Shown here piece after piece: positions 11,311 to 23,281 of a DNA stretch of 64,000 nucleotides. This DNA is from Plasmodiophora brassicae (lineage: Eukaryota > Endomyxa > Phytomyxea > Plasmodiophorida > Plasmodiophoridae), in contig JASFAU010000005.1 in assembly GCA_039704465.1 (NCBI GenBank), positions 1,240,001-1,304,000 on the forward strand, written 5' to 3'. Position numbers and translations under genes: made by a program. Position 1 is the stretch's first letter. Each line of letters opens with the position of its first letter. The notes beneath the pieces were generated by a model. It ran no database searches and was not told the DNA's origin. It saw only the letters and a list, made by a program, of their open reading frames with translations.

Positions 11311-12234
11311 ACGTGCTCGTGCTCCCCCGATTAGCCCACAATGTTCGTGAAGGTTCGCAAGGTGCTGCATTAATGTGACGGATAGCCCCAAGAGAACCAG
11401 GCCCTCCTTGTGTCGGACGAACGCTTTGTCTTCAAACCATGATGGCCTTGCTCGACTCGACGTCAGAGACCATCGACCGCAGCTCCAGTTACATTCGTCG
11501 ATATCGGTGATGGAAAGACCAAGGGCCCGCAGATCACGAACCGTAAACCGAGTCTGGGGGTCTGCGAACTCGTTTGCAAACGCCGGAACACGGTATACCG
11601 GATGCATTAACCGCATGAATATGGGGCGTGAAGGATCGGACATTCGACCCTGGCGTGCACCTACGTAGTACATACAGTGTTCAAAGTCCATGGTCCCTCG
11701 GCACGAAGGTATATCGTGGATGCTGTCAATACCAGGGTTAGGGACAGCAGCAGCTTTAATGATCAGGACGATCGGAGGCTTTGCGTTGCAAACGTGTCAG
11801 CAGCGCCATGCAAGGGCGTGTCGTCTACCGGCTGCTGCCGCCAACCGTTCCGCATCCAGAGCGAGCAGGTGCACAACAAAACACGGGCGCCTGCCTAGGC
11901 GAGGGTGGTGCCATCATCGCGCGCCGACCTGCTCCTCAGCTGAGGCGGCGCCCCTGGCCGCCCGCCGATCGTTGCAATTGGCCCCTCGCGTCTCTGCCCC
12001 GCACCTGGCATCGGACGCCGACCGACCAACCAAGAGCGCGATCGGGCTCCTGTCTGCATGTGAAATACGACCATTCCGTTGAACAGTTGAGACAATACAC
12101 CGTCGTTGCGTCCCACGTCTGAATACCAGTAGGTTAGGGAATAACACCCGTGCTGTCAGGGCGACAGCGTCACGGATTCGGATCAAATCATATTTCAGAG
12201 ATCCTCGCGGGTCCCGCAGATCGCTCACGTCGTA
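11311..12234. other. no gene recognised
   Basis: Open frames exist on both strands (the longest plus frame covers about 11690-12082), but none shows a recognisable domain or a convincing splice pattern. A long minus-strand frame at 10837-11691 is antisense to the RGS exons and continues here without motifs. Confidence 0.35.
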
Positions 12235-12306
12235 TCCGAATTCGTATAGTGGCCAGTATGCATCCCTGTCACGGATGAGACCGGGGTTCGATTCCCCGAT
12301 TCGGAG
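12235..12306 (+). tRNA. tRNA-Asp (GTC)
   Basis: Full cloverleaf of 72 nt without an intron. The acceptor stem TCCGAAT pairs with ATTCGGA; B box GGTTCGATTCC; anticodon stem CATCC/GGATG around loop CTGTCAC gives anticodon GTC. The discriminator base is G, as expected for tRNA-Asp. A TTTT run (possible Pol III stop) lies a few bases downstream. Confidence 0.95.
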
Positions 12307-12570
12307 CGATCCCTTTTGACTGCCGCGCTTCGTCGCAGCTCTGCCGATGCATTCGCTGCTCCCTGACATCTCAGCGATGTCCACGTACGCCCATTTGCAT
12401 TTTGGTACCAGGAACGTTGCTTGCCAAACCTGTCTGCTGTCGTGCCGCAGGTACCTCTATACGGCAGCGAGTTTTTCGAAGTCGTGCGACTGGCACGGGC
12501 GAGAGTGCGCCGCGCGTGGCCAAGCTGTTATCGTCGTGACCTGCCGGCACGGGTGACACGAGATCGCGCG

Positions 12571-13907
12571 ATGACGGCGGGCCGCCGATGGTTATCGTCG
12601 GCAGCGACATCGCCGTCGGCAATGTACGCGTCTCTGGTCGAGACACGGGCCGTCCGACGGGACCCGCGACAGGAGGCCGTCCTGCCGCGTCTCGACCGCC
12701 TTCACGCCGAACTCAACGGGTACATCGCCCATCGATATCGGAAACCGCTGTCGCCAATCGCCCCGAAACGCGGGTTCGCTGCTTCGCTCATGTCCCTTCT
12801 TCGCCAATCAGACGAACCTGCTGCTGTCGAACGGTGCGATACTGCCGCTGATCCTTCGTAACGTCTTTGACGTGGTGAACAGTGCTCCAAAGGGTTTGTA
12901 CATTTATGGGTCGCCTGGAACGGGCAAGACGCTCTTAATGGATATGCTCTACGACTGTGCGTCTGTGAAGCACAAGCGGCGAGTGCACTTCAATTCCTTC
13001 ATGGTGAACGTGCACGAGCGGATTCACCGCTGGCGTCTGAGCCGGGATACGGACGCGGCCGACCCGATCCCGCCGCTGGCACACGGAATTGGGGCGGAAG
13101 CGCACCTGCTGTGCTTCGACGAGTTCCAGGTGACCGATGTGGCGGACGCGATGATCATCCGGCGTCTGTTCGATGTCCTGTTTGAACACGGGATCGTGGT
13201 CGTGGCGACGTCGAATCGGGCGCCAAACGAGCTGTACAAGAACGGCCTGCAACGGGAGCTTTTCGTCCCGTTTATCGACCAGCTGGCGCAACGATGTGAT
13301 GTCGTTAACCTGGACACGGATGTGGATTATCGCACGGTTGGCGCACAGCTGACAGGCACGTACTTCCAGCCGGACAACGTCGAACAACGCCGGGCATTCC
13401 TGAGCGCCTTCGAAACCGTTACCCACAATGCGGCGCCCGAGAAGCGAGACATTCCAGTCGGGTACGGCTATGCCTGCTCAACGTTCCCGATATCCTGTTG
13501 CTGACCGAATGCATTTCAGGCAAGGCAGAACGCTTCACGTGCGATGCTGTGTTCGAGGTGTGGCACGGTTCTCCTTCGCCGAGCTTTGCGATGCGTATCT
13601 TGGTTCGGCAGATTATGCGGCCATTGCTCGTGAATTCCACACCGTGTTTCTGGACGGCGTTCCACATTTCTCGATCGAATCACGAAACGTTATGCGACGT
13701 TTCATCGTGCTGGTCGACGAGCTTTATCAAAGGAAAGTTCGGCTTGTGTGCCTGGCAGCCGCGCTTCCTACAGAACTGTTCCAACGCTCGGACAACCAAG
13801 CGTATGATGAAGGGTTCGCCTTTGACCGGTGCGTCTCCAGACTCATCGAAATGCAGTCCAAAGAGTACATTGTTGCAGGGGACCTCGCTCGAAAGAAACG
13901 GTCGTGA
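12571..13907 (+). CDS. AFG1: AFG1/LACE1-type mitochondrial AAA ATPase
   Basis: ATPase of the AFG1/LACE1 (bacterial ZapE) family, tied to turnover and quality control of mitochondrial inner-membrane proteins. The start MTAGRRWLSSAATSPSA looks like a mitochondrial presequence. Walker A GSPGTGKT (about 12910-12933), Walker B LLCFDEFQ, VTDVADAMI and VATSNRAP follow. The last exon carries FSFAELCDAYLGSADY and RRFIVLVDELYQ. A 58-bp intron at 13462-13519 is clear. At least one more intron must lie at about 12720-12830, where the frame changes between the presequence part and NVFDVVNSAPKGLYIYG. Stop at 13905. Confidence 0.88.
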
Positions 13908-14135
13908 GCCGGGCATTACTACGACAATACATCTACACAATGCAGGTTGCCACAGCCAACACGATGAATGCCCTGGGATTTTAGAAGATGGAAATTTACT
14001 GATCTGAGGAGTGAATTGGCTGCCGTGACGGTGAAGTCTTCGTCGGTTGCCGTAAGGGAGACGCCGATCGGGCACGAGATTCCTGAGACGCCGTCTTTGC
14101 TTTTAAGGCTAGTTGCTCTTCAACGGCCTGCATGG

Positions 14136-15321
14136 CTAGTCTCTTGCGCCGGTCGCTGGGATCTGGTTCAACAACGACTGATGTTGACCGCCATAAGCTG
14201 CCTGAATCAGAAAGCGGATATCGATGTTACCTTGCATGGACGTTGAGGGCGATGCCACTTTTGTAGGAGACGATGCTGGTGAGACGGCGCCCACGAGAAA
14301 GCCATGGTTTTGTTTCAGGTAGGTCTTGAAGAATCCAAGGAGAACTGCGATCTTGAACGTAACCGCGAACATGGCAGCAAGTGCAGGGCGGATTGGTTCG
14401 GGAAAGAGCGAATCAAGTTGGAAATCGACGGAGACGTTGCCAACGAGGTTCGTGTCGGGGTCAATTCGGTAAAATCTGGGCACACTTTCACGACCAGAAA
14501 TTAACAGCTGTCGGACGTATCCTTACCTGATGTACAGCCAAGAGAAGTAGATGCCGAAGACGACTGGAAGCAATTCCTTGGCCAGTAAACCGCCGAGCAT
14601 GAACATTCCAGCAGCAATAATAAAGATCGTGAACGGAAGATGCTGCCAACCATGAATCAACCATGCAGAATGGCGAATGCGCGAAAGCTTACGTTGAACT
14701 TGAACGCGGGAAACGCTGTTGTAACGGGTTCCTTGCCTTTGATCAGTTTAAGCGCAACAATGAAGGTGGCGCTGATGCCGCTAAGGCCGCAGAAGCTGTG
14801 GAAGAGAAAGTCCTCCCACCGGGAGAACACAAACAGCGACATCTCGATCCAGAAAATCGCCACGCCGCTAAAGAACACGACGAACAGCTAATGGTAGTGA
14901 TGAATACAACGAAGCGCACGAGCTACTGCAGTCCTACCATGAGCGGGAACGTTGACTCTTTGAAATGCCTTTCGACGTATCTCCCCGCTGAAAGTAGAAC
15001 GAGAATGTTAATTGCCGCCTGGCGATAATGTCAGCCTTGCGACGGGTCGTCCACAGAACATTGCGCTTCACCAGAGCAAGGTTTCGATCGACTAGTGGGT
15101 ATGTTACCACTAGACACATGTCAGACCGAAACAATCTGGTATGGAGCGTGTTCTGGCAACTCGATACCGGTCCAAAGGTAAAAGTGGACGAAGACCGAGT
15201 TGGCAGGCGACAGAGCGAATGCGGTAACGACGGACGGCAGGACGGTGACGGCTAGTAGAGACAAGATCGCATGGACGGCAGCAGTGCCGAGCAAGATGCG
15301 GGCTGATACGGAAGCCACCAT
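14136..15321 (-). CDS. TMEM115/rhomboid-like Golgi membrane protein
   Basis: Resembles the TMEM115 (DUF1751) family, rhomboid-related but non-protease membrane proteins of the Golgi. In minus order: a hydrophobic N-terminus with LSPANSVFVHFYLWTG (about 15321-15130), a block with GRYVERHF (about 15000), a multi-TM stretch with SRWEDFLFHSFCGLSG and LPFTIFIIAAGMFMLGG, then SWLYIRFY joined to GNVSVDFQLDSLFPEP, the soluble block after the last TM in the family. The frame changes show several short introns; the join at 15030-15130 is not resolved. Family call moderate, exon model partial. Confidence 0.6.
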
Positions 15322-15760
15322 TGGATCCCTGTACTCCCCGTCGGAGTCGCGTGGGAAGTGACGTCCTCGTTGTCAAAACAAAATGGCAACGCCGCACTCC
15401 GGCCCTTGCCGTCTCGCTCGCCGCATACGGCATAACACCACCGCACAGTGCTGACAGTGACGAAGGTCGCGCATCATCATAGTTGGGGGCCGCTACCTTG
15501 CCTTCGATCGCTGTTTCGTGGAAGTTTCCACTTAGAATGCACTTCAGTAGTGTAATACCGAGTTTCTTGCAACGTTCAGTCTATGCCTGTTTCCAGGCAA
15601 CGATCGGGTTCTGGGCTTCCAGCACGTTGGCTGTCGTGCTCAACTGTCAGCTGCAGTGCTTATGATTATCATTGTCAGTGCCCCCGATCGTCGCGGACTC
15701 CGTCACGGACTCCGCGCCGCGGGTATTAGCTGCACTGTGTTGCGAGTCGTCTGATCGGGG
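15322..15760. other. divergent spacer, no gene seen
   Basis: Lies between the TMEM115-like gene (minus) and eIF6 (plus), and so should contain both promoters. Near 15697-15725 the phrase GACTCCGTCACGGACTCCG is a short direct repeat. No coding motif found. Confidence 0.4.
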
Positions 15761-16607
15761 ATGGCGATCCGTACGTCCAGAGTTGCCGAATCGTGCACCG
15801 TTTGCCAACTGATGAAACGATGCAGGTGTTAAGTTCGAGAATAGCGCTGAGATTGGCGTATTCTCCAAGCTGACCAACGGGTACTGTCTTGTCGGGATTG
15901 GTGCGTCCGAGTCGTTTTACAGTGTCTTCGAGGCCGAGCTCGCTGATCACGTTCCTGTGATCCACACCGCTATCGCCGGCTGCCGTATTGTTGGAAGACT
16001 GACGGCGGGCAACAAGAACGGTCTGCTTGTGCCGTCGACGACGACCGATGCTGAGTTGCAACACCTGAGAAATTCATTGCCCAATGAGATCAAAATCCAG
16101 CGCGTGGAGGAGAGACTCAGCGCACTTGGAAACGTCATCGCCTGCAATGACCACGTTGCTCTTGTCCATCCCGATATCGACCAGGCAACAGAGGAGATCA
16201 TCGCCGACGTCCTCGGCGTTGAAGTCTTCAGGCAAAGCATTGCCGGCAACGTCCTGGTTGGAAGCTACTGTAAGATAAGACGTGTCTGTATGCGATAGGG
16301 CCGTTTTCAACCGTCTTTATCAGGCGCGTTATCCAACCAAGGAGGACTAGTGCATCCCAAGACGACTGTTGAAGAGCAGCAGGAGTTGTCTTCGTTGTTG
16401 CAAGTTCCGATTACGGCAGGAACAGTGAACCGTGGCAGTGATGTTGTCGGCGGTGGCCTGGTTGTGAACGACTGGACCGCGTTCTGCGGCATCGATACGA
16501 CGTCGACCGAAATCAGCGTCATCGAATCCATCTTCAACCTGTACGACAAGCCGAAGGACGGCATTGTCACCGATCTGCGCACGTCTCTTATCGACGAATA
16601 TGCATGA
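15761..16607 (+). CDS. EIF6: eukaryotic translation initiation factor 6
   Basis: Binds the 60S ribosomal subunit, stops early joining with 40S and is needed for 60S biogenesis. Exons 15761-15781 (only seven codons), 15834-16269 and 16324-16607, with introns of 52 and 54 bp, give 246 residues (human 245). Near-identity blocks: [61 protein letters not shown] built across the second junction, and [11 protein letters not shown]. Complete and apparently intact. Confidence 0.97.
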
Positions 16608-16724
16608 ATGTCAGTGACTAATACAATTTTGGGTTCGGGAGATGCCAACTGCACCTTGTTTCGGGTTGCAGTACCTCCGGGAGACTCGAGTCGTCCGATG
16701 TACTGCTCGGCACATGATTGTCAG

Positions 16725-17060
16725 CAGGCTTGTTCTCGATTTCTCGTAAGGATTGTCCAGACACGGAAGCGGAAGACTACCGTCCGAACAGGCTTCTCAA
16801 GACCGGTGAAGATATTCTAGCCTCCGGGTATGGCCGGCATGGTCATCAGGGTGTGGAGCTGATCTCATGTCGTTCTCGCTGGCGAAGGGCGAACTTCGGG
16901 GATCGGGACACATCGCCTTCCGTCCCGAGTATGCCAACACCCGATGCGGCAAGGAATGTCGATACGTCTAGGAAATGTTTTCGACCCGTTAGGGATAATG
17001 TCAGGACAACACGCCCCAGCGTTTGCGGGAAGCCTCTCTCGAGAAGCCCAACACGGCGCT
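16725..17060 (+). pseudogene. decayed fragment of valyl-tRNA synthetase
   Basis: Aligns by eye with 19586-19880 of the intact synthetase downstream. DTEAEDYR, LLKTGEDIL, GNVFDPLG and a final SLE match the intact [27 protein letters not shown] and SLENLN, but frames shift and the KMSKS motif is lost. It lies directly after eIF6 and about 650 bp before the real gene, on the same strand, so it is a partial tandem duplicate that has decayed. Confidence 0.75.
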
Positions 17061-17715
17061 TGCCAGCATCGATTCTGTCATCGGCTAACTCAAAAATCCC
17101 TGCCTTCAACCAGTGGACGCACGATCAAACTCTCCAGCCGCACGTGAACGGAATGAAATTCGTTTGCCCCCGACGCCAGACTGTCAGTAGCGAAACATCG
17201 GGAATGTGTGTCACTGTCAGGAGGTTGTTCATGGATGACGCGCGGTCCGCAGATGTAGAACACAAACGGCCGTAACGTTGTTTGCGGGGGGTGACCGGCG
17301 CCGGCGCCATCGATGAAAAGTTGCCCTGCGGCTATTCAATGCGGCTGCCGTCTCTGAGTAACCGCGTCGGAATAGTACCCGTTCAGCGTTGGCGATCAAT
17401 GATGGGCGGAGCGCCGCAACCGGCAACACACAGCCCAGCGTACGACTTTTGAACCGTTTATCTCTGTTTCATTTGACGACACGGGTTTCAAGCACGTTAG
17501 CCCGTTGTATTCGAACCGTTTCTGGGACGAACTCGCAGATGTTTTCAGTTTGGGGCCGTCCAGCTCGAATGTCGCCGACGCGCAGCGGTGTATTTTGAGC
17601 ATGTTGCTGCACGCCGCCCGCGTCAGGCGGCCCACCCGCTGGCCGTTGCGGACTTCGCGTGTGCAGTCGCGCATTCTGATTCTGGTTCGCTGGCAGTGGA
17701 CGGGCGACAGACATC
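17061..17715. other. no gene recognised; 5' flank of VARS
   Basis: Further decayed sequence next to the synthetase fragment. No family motif seen on either strand, although open frames exist at about 17396-17798. Confidence 0.35.
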
Positions 17716-20700
17716 ATGCGCAAGGACGTGTCGGGCGCCATGCCCGAGTACCATCCGAATGAAGTCGAGCGCGACTGGCAGGCCTGGTGGCGATCCATGG
17801 GCTTCTACAAACCCGAGTTCCATCCGAATGGTACAGACCGCCCATCCGGCGCCCGCCAATGGCTAACCGCTTGCAGGCGAACCGTTCGTGATGGTTATGC
17901 CTCCGCCGAACGTGACAGGGTCGTTACATCTTGGACACGCGTTGATGGCGAGCATCGAGGACTGTCTGGCCAGGTGGCATCGCATGTGCGGGAAGCAGGT
18001 TCTCTGGGTTCCCGGTACCGATCACGCCGGTATCGCGACGCAGGTCGTCGTCGAGAAGAAGATTATGAGGGAGCGCAATCAGACACGTCACGATCTTGGA
18101 CGTGAAGCGTATGCGGGTCCCGAAATTCAACAGTCATGAGCTGACATTGCCGAAAGGTTTCTGCAGGAAGTGTGGAACTGGAAGAACCAGTATGGAGACA
18201 CGATCTGCAACCAGTTGCGAAGCCTTGGCGTTTCGGCCGACTGGGATCGCGAAGCGTTCACGATGGACGAACGATTGTCGCAGGCCGTCAAGCAGGCTTT
18301 CCTACGAATGTTCGCCTCCGGGAAGATCTACCGTGCGAACCGGCTGGTAAACTGGAGCCCTTGCCTGAGAACCGCCATATCCGACATTGAAGTGTAAGGC
18401 CCTGCAACTGATGAATTGTTCGTCGTCTGAGGTGGTGCGACGTAGGGAGCATATCGAGCTCGAAGAGCCAAAGAAGCTGGTTGTGCCTGGGCATGCCCGC
18501 CCCATCGAATTCGGTGTATACCATTCGTTCTCGTATCAATTGGAAGGGTCCAGTGACCCTGCCGACCGCATCACTGTGGCCACGACCCGTATCGAAACCA
18601 TGCTCGGTAATAATTTGCAAGTCCAGTTTACCTGTATGTCATGGCTCTGACGAGCTTTGGGCAGGCGATGTTGCTGTAGCTGTTCACCCAAAGGACCCCA
18701 GGTACACGCGCTTCCATGGCAAGTTCCTTTCTCATCCGTTCTTCCCTGACCGACGTGTCGCTGTTATCACTGACGACGTCCTGGTCGACATGGAGAAAGG
18801 TTAGTTGATCGAGATGCCATTAGAACCCAGAGTTGATTGTTTCAACAGGTACTGGTGCCGTGAAGGTGACGCCCGCCCACGATCCCAACGATTTCGAGTG
18901 TGGCAAGCGCCACAATCTCGAGCAGATCAGCGTGTTTGATGAAGATGGGCGCATCAATGCCAACGGCGGACCCGAGTTCGCTGGCATGATGCGTTTCGAT
19001 GCTCGGTTTGCCGTCATCAAGCGTTTGAAAGAACTGGATCTCTACGGCGAGCGTATTCCGAATCCGGGCATGCGTCTTGGTAGCACTCTTTGCAAGCGCC
19101 GATCTCCACGTTTCTTACCGTTCGCGAATTTCAGGTATTTGCTCGCGCTCGAGTGACATTATCGAGCCGATGTGCAAACCGCAGTGGTGGGTGGATTGCA
19201 AGGAGATGGCCGGGCGTGCCGCCCAAGCTGTCCGTAAAGGAGACTTGGAGATTGTTCCCAAAACCCATGAGAACATATGGTTCCAATGGCTTGACAACAT
19301 TCGCGACTGGTGCATTTCGCGCCAGCTTTGGTGGGGACATCGCATTCCTGCCTACGAGGTTGTCCTTGACGGCGTTCGCCAACCCGCTGCCGACTGCAAC
19401 ATGAAGTACTGGATTGTCGCTGGCTCCGAGGAGGAGGCAATGAACATCGCCCTAGAGCGATTCGCCGGCATCGACGCGTCTCGCATCGCGATATTGCAAG
19501 ACGAAGACGTGTTAGACACGTGGTTCTCGTCAGGTAAGCGCGTTCCTAGGTGACCGTGTTGACATTGCTAATCGATGCCCGACGCGAAGGGTTGTTCCCG
19601 TTTTCTGTAATGGATTGGCCAAACACGGAAGCTGAGGACTACAGGAAGTACTATCCGAACCAACTTCTTGAGACCGGTGGAGATATTCTGTTCTTCTGGG
19701 TCGCCCGCATGGTTATGATGGGACTGGAGCTGACCGGAAGTCTACCGTTCAAACAAGTGTTCCTACACCCGATGGTCCGAGATGCGTTCGGCAGGAAAAT
19801 GTCCAAGAGTCTATGCAACGTTATCGACCCGCTAGACGTCATCCACGGCATCAGTCTCGAGAACCTCAACGACAAAGTCAAGAAGTCGGGGCAGTCTGAG
19901 AAAGAGATCAAACGAGTACGGTGCTCGTGTTGCTGCGCGGATAACAGTCCTAAACCGGGGTTTGTCAGGCCTTGGCAGAGCAGCAGAAGGCGTACGCCAA
20001 GACGAAAGGCATTCCCGAATGCGGTACGGATGGTCTCCGTCTCGGCCTGCTGTCGTACACTGCCCAAGGTGCGCTTCACCGTAGTGCTTCGTTGCTTATG
20101 TGTTCACTGTTCCGCAGGCCGTAATATCAACCTTGATGTCAATCGTGTCCTTGGGTATCGCCATTTCTGCAACAAGCTATGGTAGGACGCACTCGTTTGC
20201 ATTCCATCATAACATGACGGCGTTGTGGTATATAGGAATGCGGTCCGATTCTGCATGCCTCGCGACGGCAGCTCTGTTGTCATCTTTCCAGAGAGTGGGC
20301 TTCCTTCTCTTGATGAGGCCTTGGACACGGTGGGCTCACCTGGAACCCGGTTGTTTTCAACAATCTGATCTGACCAGCGCGTAATCGTAGATTCGTATTG
20401 CGTTTGCATCCGGCTCAGACGATGCGTGTACTGTCTATGACAGGTGGATCATGAGCCGCCTTCACAGGACCTCCTTCACAGCAAACAATGGTAACAGCTC
20501 TGTTGAAACCGACTTTCCACCGTCCTGAGCTGACCATACTTTGACCAGCCCTGAAAGACTACGATTTTGCAACGGCAACGTCAGCAATGTACGACTTCAT
20601 GCTCAACGAGTTCTGTGGAGTGTATCTCGAGGTATGGTATCCATCGCAAGACGTGCCTATGACTCGTACTGAGAACGCACAATGTCGCAGACTACGAAGC

Positions 20701-21519
20701 CAGTATTCTCGTCCGGCTTAGACTCGCACAAGAATGTCGCGCGCATGGTCTCCTTGTGCACCGCGCCATGGCGGAATGTATTCTTATTGCCATGCCGTTA
20801 GGTGCTGTACGTATGCCTCGATCACATCCTGAAGCTGCTCCATCCTGTCATGCCCTTCGTCACGGAAGAGCTTTGGCAGCGACTTCCGATCACGCGTCGT
20901 CCTGAGGGTGAGTCGATCATGGTGCAGCCCTATCCTCAAGGCGAAGCTACATTCGTCGACGAACGTGCTGAAGCGATTGTGGATCTGGGGTCAACCCTGG
21001 TCCATGCCATCCTGGGTACACGTTCTGGACTTGGCATTTCGGTTTGTCGACGCCTTTTCTAGAGGCTTGCCTTCTGCTCATCTCGTGTTGTATCAGCCCA
21101 AATCACGATGCGACATTGCCGTCCAATGTCAGACGTCGGAAGACGAGAAGCACGTTGTTGCTTGCTCGCTTATGGTTGCTACGTTGGCGAAGGCCGACAA
21201 GGTCACCACGCTGTCTTCCGACTCGCGTATCCCATCCGGGTGCGCACCATGCATTGTCACCGAATCAATTACCGCTCACCTGCATGTCGCTGGCCTGATT
21301 GACTTTGCGAAAGAGCTCGATCGCCTGGACAAGAAACGGTCAAAGCTCGCGGAATCAATTGGTCGTACGACTGCGCGAACGTCGTCGGACCAGTACCAGA
21401 ACAACACCCCCGCGCACGTTCGCGAGAAGGAAGAAGCCGCCCTCGAGAAGCTTCGCGCGGAACTGGCCAGCATCGACACTGCCATCGACTCGCTCAAGTC
21501 CCTGTCCCAGGGCAACTAA
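17716..21519 (+). CDS. VARS: valyl-tRNA synthetase
   Basis: Class I synthetase that charges tRNA-Val. Begins [21 protein letters not shown], at the conserved N-terminus of the catalytic core, so it lacks the long N-terminal extension of animal VARS. HIGH motif in [15 protein letters not shown] (about 17900-17940), [10 protein letters not shown], editing-domain pieces [40 protein letters not shown] block, [10 protein letters not shown] and KMSKS in [10 protein letters not shown] (about 19792-19820). The anticodon-binding region has [17 protein letters not shown] (about 20840-20890), and a C-terminal coiled coil ends at 21519 ([16 protein letters not shown]). Many short introns interrupt it; those between 19950 and 20800 were not all placed. 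Confidence 0.93.
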
Positions 21520-21860
21520 TCTCATTGTTCCTTCCCCAACTGTTGCAAATGAATTTCACATGTTGTCTTTCCCTTTCTGCCCGATGTGCGACCCTGGGTG
21601 TTCACATTACGTGTGCAAGGACATGCAGGCGCTATGTAAGGGGGAAGCGATCCGCAATCAGAGGTCGGCTGCGGAGAAAGTGCGGCGGAGTGCAACTGTG
21701 CCACCGTTGTTGCGCTGCAGCTCCGCGCGCGGGGAATCAACGTCCCCAAGTGCGGTTCGCCGGTTCGGTCGATTCGTCGCGACGCTGGAGAGCCGCAGCG
21801 ACCCACGGACCCGCGACCTGTAGGCACACGTGCTCGGCGTCGCGTGCCGGACGTTCTTCA
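21520..21860. other. spacer between VARS and MORN gene
   Basis: Open in the MORN frame from 21525, but the hydrophobic signal peptide at 21861 argues for a later start, leaving this as 3'/5' flank. No other feature seen. Confidence 0.4.
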
Positions 21861-23129
21861 ATGTCGTGGATTCGTGCATTTGCCATCCTTCTTGTCATAG
21901 CCGCGTGCGCCTCTTCTAGCGCGGTGTCCAACGGCATTTCTGGGTCCGGGCAGTGTTCGATCATCCCCTGTGATGCCGAACCGATTTTCGCTTCTGCGAA
22001 TGGCAAGTCCCTTGATGAGGCAGGTAGAATCGTCGGCGAGCCTCTCCCCGGCGCGCTCCGAGGCACTATCCACAGGCTGGGACCCTTCTACAATGATACG
22101 AACCGGAACGAGTCAATGCATGGGTCAGGCCAAGTCCAGGTGAACGGTGCTGTCTACAATGGCGAATTTATGGATGGATGGCTCCATGGTCATGGAATCA
22201 TGCGGTATCCGAGCGGTGCCGTCTACGATGGAGGCTGGCGGTATGGGGTTAGACACGGCCGCGGTACCCTGACAATCCCGAAGCTCAAGCACACTCTAGC
22301 GCCCGGACACCCTTCCACTGTTGACGGCGTTGAGGTTGACGCCACATGCACGAAGTATGTTGGTGAATGGGCACATGATCGCCAGAATGGGACTGGGTAC
22401 CAGACCTCACTGGTACGGGTATCCTATCGTCGCGGGCTGGAGCATCAGCGCTGCCTGTCGGCTCCTTGGGCTGTGGATCAAGACAAGGATGTATCATACT
22501 TCGAAGTGTACAATGGTACCTGGCTGTACGGGTCCGAGCATGGGTTCGGGCGGTACACCTACTACAACGGGCGCGTCTTCGAGGGGCAATGGGACAGGTT
22601 GTACGGTCGTCTGTCTGGCCGTGTCACCTATTTCACAGGCGCCTACGACCTTATCGACGTTGTCGATGGGAAGGAGAACCGCAGTCGTTTCCCGGCACCA
22701 CACCTGTCGCCTGCAGCAACATCATCGATGCGCTTGGATTCTTCAACAGGCAGAAGTGCTAATCCGTCGGGCCCACTGGCTCAGGTGGCGAAAGCCCCAT
22801 GGTGGGGTGACAAAACGCTGCTTGTGCTGGGGACGTTGGCGACTCTGACTGGTGGCGCACGCTGGAGTACAGCAAGGAGAAAGGAGGTGCCCACGTTATC
22901 ATCAGCGTCGATTGTGGCCAGCGCCGCTGTTCTTCTGGCAGCCAATTCCGCGGCGTACTATGTCACCGACTGGTACGTTCGTCGGGAAAAGCGCCGCGTC
23001 TATATGGTCCCCCGAAAGGGCGATACCCTAGCATCCGTCCCACCAGACTCCAGCCCCGCCTCCCGAAAGCTATCTCCTAGGTGGTCGCTCTCCACTCTCT
23101 TCCTTTTCGCCTTGTACATGTCGCTTTAG
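21861..23129 (+). CDS. MORN-repeat protein with signal peptide and C-terminal membrane segments
   Basis: 422 residues without a needed intron. Starts MSWIRAFAILLVIAACASSS, a clear signal peptide. About five MORN repeats lie between residues 95 and 265 (YNGEFMDGWLHGHG, YDGGWRYGVRHGRG, YVGEWAHDRQNGTG, YNGTWLYGSEHGFG, FEGQWDRLYG). Hydrophobic stretches near residues 318-330 and 345-370 and at the very C-terminus (LSTLFLFALYMSL) suggest membrane anchoring. MORN repeats usually act on the cytosolic face of membranes as lipid-binding or scaffold repeats, so a secreted or lumenal MORN domain is unusual. A GT-AG stretch near 22412-22482 could be an in-frame intron. No full-length homologue recognised. 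Confidence 0.7.
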   Translation: MSWIRAFAILLVIAACASSSAVSNGISGSGQCSIIPCDAEPIFASANGKSLDEAGRIVGEPLPGALRGTIHRLGPFYNDTNRNESMHGSGQVQVNGAVYNGEFMDGWLHGHGIMRYPSGAVYDGGWRYGVRHGRGTLTIPKLKHTLAPGHPSTVDGVEVDATCTKYVGEWAHDRQNGTGYQTSLVRVSYRRGLEHQRCLSAPWAVDQDKDVSYFEVYNGTWLYGSEHGFGRYTYYNGRVFEGQWDRLYGRLSGRVTYFTGAYDLIDVVDGKENRSRFPAPHLSPAATSSMRLDSSTGRSANPSGPLAQVAKAPWWGDKTLLVLGTLATLTGGARWSTARRKEVPTLSSASIVASAAVLLAANSAAYYVTDWYVRREKRRVYMVPRKGDTLASVPPDSSPASRKLSPRWSLSTLFLFALYMSL

Positions 23130-23281
23130 CTCTACGACCCAGTCACCCGCTTCCACTGTTTGTAATTTAGTAAATACCTAACGACTGTACGTCTGCATGT
23201 CAGGTCGGTTCATGTTCCTGCCAGTGGAAGCTGCATTTCGCCACGGACCGCATTTATTTGCCGTCGGCAGACACCGCCGCC

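Noticed and set aside
10837..11691. 284-codon open frame on the minus strand
   Set aside because: It lies antisense to the RGS exons, whose plus-strand residues match the RGS family; the minus frame has no motif.
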